DNA from: Halomonas sp. TA22
GTDB lineage: Bacteria; Pseudomonadota; Gammaproteobacteria; Pseudomonadales; Halomonadaceae
Direction: 5' to 3'
DNA: 64,000 bases
Assembly (NCBI RefSeq): GCF_013009075.1
Contig: NZ_CP053108.1
Coordinates: 2,542,001-2,606,000 of the forward strand
Under the pieces are notes generated by a model, which worked only from the letters and a program-made list of their open reading frames with translations, did no database searches and had not been told where the DNA came from. A program made the position numbers and the translations under genes. Of this stretch, positions 58,111-64,000 are shown piece by piece (position 1 is the stretch's first letter; every line of letters begins with the position of its first letter).

Positions 58111-61100
58111 ATGACCACGCTCTTCGTTCATCTTCGCGTCCACAGTGAGTACTCGCTCGTCGATGGTCTGGTGCGCTTAAAGCCCCTGGTGGCCAGCACC
58201 GTCGAAATGGGCATGCCCGCCTGCGCGGTGACCGACGAGGCCAACCTGTTCGGCCTGGTCAAGATCTACAAGGCGTCCCAAGGCGCCGGCCTCAAGCCAA
58301 TCATCGGTGCCGATTTATGGCTCGAGAATGGCCATGACGAGGGGCACCCCTATCGGCTGACGCTGTTGGCCATGAACAACGATGGCTACCGCAACCTCAC
58401 CGAGCTGATCTCCCGCGGCTGGATGGAGGGGCAGCGCCAGGGGCTGGCGATTCTCAAGAAGGAGTGGGTGTTTGCTCAGAGTGAGGGTTTGATCGCCCTC
58501 TCCGGTGCCCGGGAGGGGGAGGTCGGGCGTCATCTGTTGGCGGATCGCCAGGACGAGGCGCGCGCGCTGCTCGATGAGTGGAACGCTCACTTTCCGGGAC
58601 GCTACTATCTCGAGCTGCAGCGCACCTCGCGGCAGTACGACGAAGAGTGCCTGCATCTCTCGGTGGCGCTTGCCACCGAAACGGGCACCCCGGTGGTGGC
58701 GACCAACGAGGTACGCTTTCTCAAGCGCGAGGACTTCTGGGCTCACGAAACCCGGGTCTCGATCGGCGAGGGCAAGGCGCTCAACGACTCGCGCCGCGAG
58801 CGGCGCTACAGCGAGGAGCAGTATCTCAAGAGCCCGCAGGAAATGGCCGAGCTGTTCGCCGATATCCCCGAGGCGCTCGAGAACAGCGTGATGATCGCCG
58901 CACGCTGCAACGTCGAGGTGCGCCTCGGCGAGATCTTCCTGCCGGAGTTCCCGATCCCCGCGGGCATGACTCAGGACGAATACTTCCGCAAGGTCTCCCA
59001 CGACGGTCTCACCGAGCGCCTCGATTTTCTTTATCCGATCGCCAAGCATCCCCGCGACAGCGATGAGTGGGCCAAGATCGAGGCGCAATACCGCCAGCGC
59101 CTCGATTTCGAGCTCGACATCATCATTCAGATGGGCTTTCCCGGCTACTTCCTGATCGTCATGGACTTCATCCAGTGGGCCAAGGACAACGACGTGCCGG
59201 TGGGACCGGGACGCGGCTCCGGGGCAGGCTCCTTGGTCGCCTACGCGCAGAAGATCACCGATCTCGACCCGCTGGAGTACGATCTGCTGTTCGAGCGTTT
59301 CCTCAACCCCGAGCGCGTCTCGATGCCCGATTTCGACGTCGACTTCTGCATGGAGAAGCGCGACAGCGTCATCGACTACGTGGCCGAGCGCTACGGGCGC
59401 AACGCGGTGTCGCAGATCGTCACTTTCGGCACCATGGCCGCCAAGGCGGTGGTGCGCGACGTGGCCCGCGCCCAGGGCAAGCCCTATTCGCTCGGCGACA
59501 AGCTCTCCAAGCTGATCCCCTTCGAGGTCGGCATGACCCTGGGCAAGGCGATCGAGCAGGAGCCGGCGCTCAAGGAGTACCTCGACGGTGACGAGGAGGC
59601 CCAGGAAGTCTGGGACATGGCGCGCAAGCTCGAAGGCATCACCCGCGGTACCGGCAAGCATGCCGGCGGCGTGGTGATCGCGCCGACCAAGCTCACCGAC
59701 TTCTCGCCGCTGTTGTGCGACGAGGAGGGCAACGGCCTGGTGGTGCAGTTCGACAAGAACGACGTCGAGGAGGCGGGGCTGGTCAAGTTCGACTTCCTTG
59801 GCCTGCGCACGCTGACGATCATTGACTGGGCGCTGGAGATGGTCGACAAGGTGCGCGCTACCCAAGGCCAGGCGCCACTCGATATCACCACCATCCCGCT
59901 GGACGATGCGCCGACCTTCGAGATGCTCAAGCGCGCCGATACCACCGCGGTGTTCCAGCTCGAGTCGCGGGGCATGAAGGAGTTGATCAAGCGCCTGCTG
60001 CCCGATTCGCTGGAGGACATGATCGCCCTGGTCGCACTGTTCCGCCCCGGCCCCCTGCAGTCGGGCATGGTCGATGACTTCATCAACCGCAAGCATGGCC
60101 GAGCCGAAATCTCCTATCCGCATCCGGACTACCAGCATGAGCTGCTCAAGCCGGTGCTCGAGCCCACCTACGGCATCATCCTCTACCAGGAACAGGTGAT
60201 GCAGATCGCCCAGGTGCTGGCGGGCTACAGTCTGGGCCAGGCTGACATGCTGCGCCGCGCCATGGGCAAGAAGAAGCCCGAGGAGATGGCCAAGCAGCGC
60301 GCGGGGTTCATGGAGGGGTGCGCGACCAACGGCATCGACAAGGAGCTGGCGGGTAACATCTTCGACCTGGTGGAGAAGTTCGCCGGCTATGGCTTCAACA
60401 AGTCGCACTCGGCGGCCTACGGCCTGGTCTCCTACCAGACCGCCTGGCTCAAGTCGCACTATCCAGGGCCGTTCATGGCCGCGGTGATGTCCACCGAGAT
60501 GGACAACCTCGACAAGGTGGTGCCGTTGATCGAAGAGTCGCGCCGACTCGGACTCACCGTGACGCCACCGGACGTCAATGTCGGCGGCTACAAGTTCACC
60601 GTCGATGACGAGGCTCGCGTGGTTTACGGCCTGGGAGCGATCCGTGGCGTCGGCGAGGGGCCCATCGGCGCCATCGTCGAGGCACGCGCCGAAGGCGGCC
60701 CGTTCAGCGACATCTTCGACTTCTGTCGGCGCATCGATCCCCGGCGCTTGAACAAGCGCACCCTTGAGGCGCTGATACGCTCAGGCGCGCTGGACAATCT
60801 CGGGCCCAGCCGGGCGGTGCTCAGCGCTACCATGGAACCGGCGCTCAAGGCCGCCGCGCAGAGCCTCAGCAACCAGAGCCTGGGCATGGTCGACATGTTC
60901 GGCGAGGCGTTTGTCGACGAGCAGGCCGGCGACTGTTACGCCGACTATCTGCACGCGCGTGAGTGGAGCGACAAGGAGCGCCTGGCTGGCGAGAAGGAGA
61001 CCCTCGGGCTTTACCTCACCGGCCATCCCATCGATGAGTACGAGCAGGAGCTCAAGCGCTTCGTCTCGACGCGCATCAGCGACCTCAAGCCCTCGCGCGA

Positions 61101-61611
61101 GCCGCAGCGTGTCGCCGGGCTGGTGGTGGGCATGCGCACCATGAAGTCCAAGCGCGGCGATACCATGGCCTTCGTCACGCTCGACGACCGCACCGGGCGG
61201 ATCGAGGCGTCGCTGTTCGGCGAGCTGTTCGAACAGCTGCGTGGGCGACTCGACACCGAGCAGGTGCTGATCGTGGAGGGTGAGGTCTCAAGCGACGACT
61301 TCTCCGGCGGCCTGAGGCTGCGCGGCAAGGAGATCACGCTGATGGTCGAGGCGCGCAGCAAGTTCGGCCAGGCGGTGGAACTGTCGCTGGATGGCTCGCG
61401 CGCCAACGGCCGCCTGATCGCCAGCTTGCGTGAAAGCCTCACCCCGCATCGCGATGCCCAGGGCCTGCCGGTGCGACTGCGCTATCGCAACGGTCAGGTG
61501 AGCGGCTGGCTGGAGCTGGCCGACGAGTGGAAGGTGGCGCCCTGCGATGAACTGCTGACCGCGCTGCGCGAGGTCGAAGGGCAGGACGGGGTGCGCCTCA
61601 AGTACCGCTGA
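58111..61611 (+). CDS. dnaE: DNA polymerase III alpha subunit
   Basis: A 1166-residue replicative polymerase subunit. The PHP domain starts at [13 protein letters not shown]; the palm has PDFDVDFC at about 407-413 with two catalytic aspartates; then come the fingers, a tandem helix-hairpin-helix region and an OB fold near the C-terminus. Length matches E. coli (1160). I start at [13 protein letters not shown], 13 bases after the rnhB stop. It is part of the lpxB-rnhB-dnaE-accA run. Confidence 0.98.
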   Translation: MTTLFVHLRVHSEYSLVDGLVRLKPLVASTVEMGMPACAVTDEANLFGLVKIYKASQGAGLKPIIGADLWLENGHDEGHPYRLTLLAMNNDGYRNLTELISRGWMEGQRQGLAILKKEWVFAQSEGLIALSGAREGEVGRHLLADRQDEARALLDEWNAHFPGRYYLELQRTSRQYDEECLHLSVALATETGTPVVATNEVRFLKREDFWAHETRVSIGEGKALNDSRRERRYSEEQYLKSPQEMAELFADIPEALENSVMIAARCNVEVRLGEIFLPEFPIPAGMTQDEYFRKVSHDGLTERLDFLYPIAKHPRDSDEWAKIEAQYRQRLDFELDIIIQMGFPGYFLIVMDFIQWAKDNDVPVGPGRGSGAGSLVAYAQKITDLDPLEYDLLFERFLNPERVSMPDFDVDFCMEKRDSVIDYVAERYGRNAVSQIVTFGTMAAKAVVRDVARAQGKPYSLGDKLSKLIPFEVGMTLGKAIEQEPALKEYLDGDEEAQEVWDMARKLEGITRGTGKHAGGVVIAPTKLTDFSPLLCDEEGNGLVVQFDKNDVEEAGLVKFDFLGLRTLTIIDWALEMVDKVRATQGQAPLDITTIPLDDAPTFEMLKRADTTAVFQLESRGMKELIKRLLPDSLEDMIALVALFRPGPLQSGMVDDFINRKHGRAEISYPHPDYQHELLKPVLEPTYGIILYQEQVMQIAQVLAGYSLGQADMLRRAMGKKKPEEMAKQRAGFMEGCATNGIDKELAGNIFDLVEKFAGYGFNKSHSAAYGLVSYQTAWLKSHYPGPFMAAVMSTEMDNLDKVVPLIEESRRLGLTVTPPDVNVGGYKFTVDDEARVVYGLGAIRGVGEGPIGAIVEARAEGGPFSDIFDFCRRIDPRRLNKRTLEALIRSGALDNLGPSRAVLSATMEPALKAAAQSLSNQSLGMVDMFGEAFVDEQAGDCYADYLHAREWSDKERLAGEKETLGLYLTGHPIDEYEQELKRFVSTRISDLKPSREPQRVAGLVVGMRTMKSKRGDTMAFVTLDDRTGRIEASLFGELFEQLRGRLDTEQVLIVEGEVSSDDFSGGLRLRGKEITLMVEARSKFGQAVELSLDGSRANGRLIASLRESLTPHRDAQGLPVRLRYRNGQVSGWLELADEWKVAPCDELLTALREVEGQDGVRLKYR

Positions 61612-61639
61612 TTCCGATGGTGACAGACATTGCGCTGCC

Positions 61640-61667
61640 TTGCGCCACACGGCCAAGCTGCGATAAT
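61640..61667 (+). promoter_or_regulatory. Possible accA promoter
   Basis: TTGCGC (61640-61645), a 16-base spacer and GATAAT (61662-61667, 5 of 6), about 67 bases before the accA start. The -35 is weak. Confidence 0.4.
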
Positions 61668-61733
61668 GCCCGACACTTAGCATTTCACGACAGCCATGGC
61701 CGACATGGCCTGACTCCAACAAGCTGAAACTCT

Positions 61734-62687
61734 ATGAATCCCAACTACCTAGATTTCGAACAGCCCATTGCCGAGTTGCAGGCCAAGATCGAGGAGCTGC
61801 GGCTGGTCGGCAACGACAGCAAGATCAATATCAGTGAAGAGGTGGCAAGGCTCCAGGAGAAGAGCCAGAAGCTCACCGAGCAGATCTTTCGCGATCTGAG
61901 TGCCTGGCAGGTGTCGCAGCTGTCGCGTCATCCGCAGCGCCCCTATACCCTCGACTACCTCGGCTACGTCTTCGAGGATTTCGATGAGCTGCATGGCGAC
62001 CGTCATTTTTCCGATGATGCCGCCATCGTCGGCGGCGTGGCGCGCCTCGACGATCGGCCGGTGATGGTGATCGGCCACCAGAAGGGGCGTGACGTGAAGG
62101 AGAAGGTGCGGCGTAACTTCGGCATGCCGCGCCCTGAGGGCTACCGCAAGGCGTGCCGCCTAATGGAGATGGCCGAGCGCTTCAAGATGCCGGTGTTGAC
62201 CTTCATCGATACGCCGGGGGCCTATCCCGGCATCGACGCCGAGGAGCGCGGTCAGTCCGAGGCGATCGCCTACAACCTGGCGGTGATGTCGCGGCTCAGG
62301 ACGCCGATCGTCGCCACCGTGGTGGGCGAGGGCGGCTCAGGCGGGGCACTGGCCATCGGTGTGTGCGATGAGCTTGCGATGCTGCAGTACTCCACCTACT
62401 CGGTCATCTCGCCGGAGGGTTGCGCCTCGATCCTGTGGAAGAGTGCCGAGAAGGCTCCCGATGCCGCCCACGCCATGGGTATCACCGCCGAGCGGCTCAA
62501 GGAGCTGGGCTTCGTCGATACACTGATTCCTGAGCCGCTGGGCGGCGCACATCGCCATCCGACGGTCACCGCCGAACGGGTCAAGGAGGCGCTGCTGGCA
62601 AGCCTCGATCGTCTGCAGGCGATGGATACCGACGCCCTGATCGCGCGCCGCTACGAACGGCTCATGAGCTATGGTGCCCCGGCATAA
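61734..62687 (+). CDS. accA: Acetyl-CoA carboxylase carboxyltransferase subunit alpha
   Basis: A 317-residue subunit that transfers carboxyl from carboxybiotin to acetyl-CoA, with AccD. It starts [21 protein letters not shown], the family helix, and has the crotonase-type core with GHQKGRD and [19 protein letters not shown] and [13 protein letters not shown]. Length matches E. coli (319). It follows dnaE with about 120 bases between, which hold a possible promoter. Confidence 0.98.
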   Translation: MNPNYLDFEQPIAELQAKIEELRLVGNDSKINISEEVARLQEKSQKLTEQIFRDLSAWQVSQLSRHPQRPYTLDYLGYVFEDFDELHGDRHFSDDAAIVGGVARLDDRPVMVIGHQKGRDVKEKVRRNFGMPRPEGYRKACRLMEMAERFKMPVLTFIDTPGAYPGIDAEERGQSEAIAYNLAVMSRLRTPIVATVVGEGGSGGALAIGVCDELAMLQYSTYSVISPEGCASILWKSAEKAPDAAHAMGITAERLKELGFVDTLIPEPLGGAHRHPTVTAERVKEALLASLDRLQAMDTDALIARRYERLMSYGAPA

Positions 62688-62691
62688 GCCA

Positions 62692-63984
62692 ATGTCATTG
62701 CAAGCGCTGATCGATCACGCCCTGGCGGAAACCCCGCCGGGGCGTGTCGTTTGGGTGGCCCTCTCCGGTGGTCTGGACTCCTCGCTATTACTCACGCTTG
62801 CCGCCGACGCCTGTCGACGCCATCCCCGTACGCTCAGGGCCCTGCATGTCAATCATGGCCTGCAGGACGCCGCTGGCGATTTTGAGACGCACTGTGGCGA
62901 GCTCTGCTCGCGCCTCGGCGTGTCGCTGACGGTCGAGCGGGTCCAAGTGTCGATGAGTTCCGGCCTGGGGCTCGAAGGCGCCGCCCGCGAGGCGCGCTAC
63001 GCGGCGTTTGCCCGGCATGTGTCGGTGGGCGACACAGTATGGCTGGCCCAGCATCGCAACGATCAGGCCGAGGGCTTCCTGCTCGCCGCACTACGTGGCA
63101 GCGGGGTGCGCGGACTGGCGGCGATGCCGGCAAGCCGGGACTGGCAGGGCCGACAGCTGGCGCGCCCTCTGCTGGGTAGCACACGGTCTGAGCTGGAGCG
63201 GGAAGCTGACTGCCGCAGGCTTAGCTGGGTGGAGGACCCGAGCAATGCCGAGTCGGCCCTGGATCGCAACTTCCTGCGTCACCGCTTGCTGCCCCTGATC
63301 GAGACGCGATGGCCCGGGGGGCAGGCGTCGTTGGCCCGCTCGGCGGCATACGCAGGCGAAGCCGACGCCCTGCTCGAGGAGCTTGCCGAGCTCGATCTTG
63401 CCGCTTCGGGAGACAGTCCGGGGTGGCTGCCGCTGGCGACCCTGTCTGATCTCTCGGCGGCGCGCCAACGCCTGCTGATCCGCCACTGCTGCACGTGCCT
63501 GGGCCTGCCGCCGCCGCCGGCGGCACGGCTTGCCACGCTACAGGCACAGCTGGACGCGCGCCGCGACAGCCAGGTTCACGTTCACTGGCCGGGGGGGGAG
63601 GCACGCCTCTGGCGCGGGGCGCTTTATCTTGCGGCGCCGCGCCGGTCGCTTGAGCCCGACTGGCAGCGCGCCTGGGATGGCCAAGCGGCGCTTGCCACGC
63701 CTATCGGTTCGCTGAATCTGGTGCTCGAGAAAAAATCAGGCGGGCCGGTCGAGCTGTGCCTGCGGCCACGCCTTGGCGGCGAGACGCTGCAGATGACGGG
63801 GCGAGGGCGACGCGACCTCAAGCGCCTGCTGCAGGAGCGGGGAGTACCACCCTGGCAGCGCGGGCAGCTCGTTGTCGCCTGGCATGAAGCGCATGTAGTG
63901 GCCGTATTCGTGCCGGGCGAGCGCGAGCCGTTACTGTGCGCCGAGGGGTGGCGATGTCGGCCGCTAAGCTTGGCTCAGGGCTAG
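62692..63984 (+). CDS. tilS: tRNA(Ile)-lysidine synthetase
   Basis: A 430-residue enzyme that turns cytidine 34 of tRNA-Ile2 into lysidine, so that AUA is read as Ile. The PP-loop is SGGLDSS near residue 25, followed by HVNHGL and QHRNDQAEGFLLAALRGSG. The C-terminal domains end at the window edge region with a complete stop. I start at MSLQALIDHA; an ATG seven codons earlier overlaps accA and is possible. Neither has a good ribosome-binding site. Confidence 0.94.
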   Translation: MSLQALIDHALAETPPGRVVWVALSGGLDSSLLLTLAADACRRHPRTLRALHVNHGLQDAAGDFETHCGELCSRLGVSLTVERVQVSMSSGLGLEGAAREARYAAFARHVSVGDTVWLAQHRNDQAEGFLLAALRGSGVRGLAAMPASRDWQGRQLARPLLGSTRSELEREADCRRLSWVEDPSNAESALDRNFLRHRLLPLIETRWPGGQASLARSAAYAGEADALLEELAELDLAASGDSPGWLPLATLSDLSAARQRLLIRHCCTCLGLPPPPAARLATLQAQLDARRDSQVHVHWPGGEARLWRGALYLAAPRRSLEPDWQRAWDGQAALATPIGSLNLVLEKKSGGPVELCLRPRLGGETLQMTGRGRRDLKRLLQERGVPPWQRGQLVVAWHEAHVVAVFVPGEREPLLCAEGWRCRPLSLAQG

Positions 63985-64000
63985 CGTCAGGCTAAAACCG

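Noticed and set aside
58315-60459. A 714-codon open frame on the minus strand opposite dnaE
   Set aside because: High GC at third positions keeps antisense frames open; dnaE is complete on the plus strand.

Overview
The window is chromosomal DNA of a GC-rich gammaproteobacterium, most probably a member of the Halomonadaceae (Halomonas or a close relative). That placement is inference from gene content and order: TRAP transport operon, FabY-type initiating ketosynthase, long DapD, acidic proteins, and the rpsB-to-tilS essential cluster. No 16S or other decisive marker is present. I see no insertion sequence, prophage, CRISPR array, tRNA or rRNA gene. Coding density is high and codon use looks even, so the window reads as core genome with small accessory patches.

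Region 1 (1-11.8 kb): a TRAP transporter operon on the minus strand (dctP, dctQ, start of dctM); tmcA and pepD on the plus strand; a minus-strand stress pair (PfpI/DJ-1 protein and Dps) and a glycerate kinase; two tandem related lipoproteins; a DUF1007 periplasmic protein overlapping a NicO nickel/cobalt-type permease; a HIT protein. Region 2 (11.8-19.2 kb): TauE/SafE permease, two entericidin-like mini-lipoproteins too short for most gene callers, an I78-type lipoprotein, a voltage-sensor-like membrane protein, an acyl-CoA thioesterase, a small acidic protein, and a minus-strand run fabY-coaD-yfhL-MATE-atoE. Region 3 (19.2-35.2 kb): fabY, a TrmB-like methyltransferase, dacB, dgkA, glnE, acnA, trxB, slyX, a membrane-anchored cold-shock protein and a gluconate module (FadR-type regulator, gluconokinase, GntT permease).

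Region 4 (35.3-43.1 kb): a minus-strand nitrogen/lysine block map-glnD-dapC-arsC-like-dapD-dapE plus a small unknown gene. It links PII signalling (glnD; its partner glnE is elsewhere in the window) with diaminopimelate synthesis for peptidoglycan and lysine. Region 5 (43.1-64 kb): the classic plus-strand run rpsB-tsf-pyrH-frr-uppS-cdsA-dxr-rseP-bamA-skp-lpxD-fabZ-lpxA-lpxB-rnhB-dnaE-accA-tilS, which joins translation, isoprenoid/phospholipid synthesis, outer-membrane assembly, lipid A synthesis, replication and fatty acid synthesis.

The items most worth a second look are: a short promoter-plus-terminator transcription unit in the fabY/methyltransferase gap (about 21391-21449); a cold-shock domain on a two-helix membrane anchor; a voltage-sensor-like protein with no pore domain; the pair of paralogous lipoproteins; and terminator-like hairpins sitting ahead of tsf and fabZ. 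All start sites given were chosen from visible ribosome-binding sites and family lengths.
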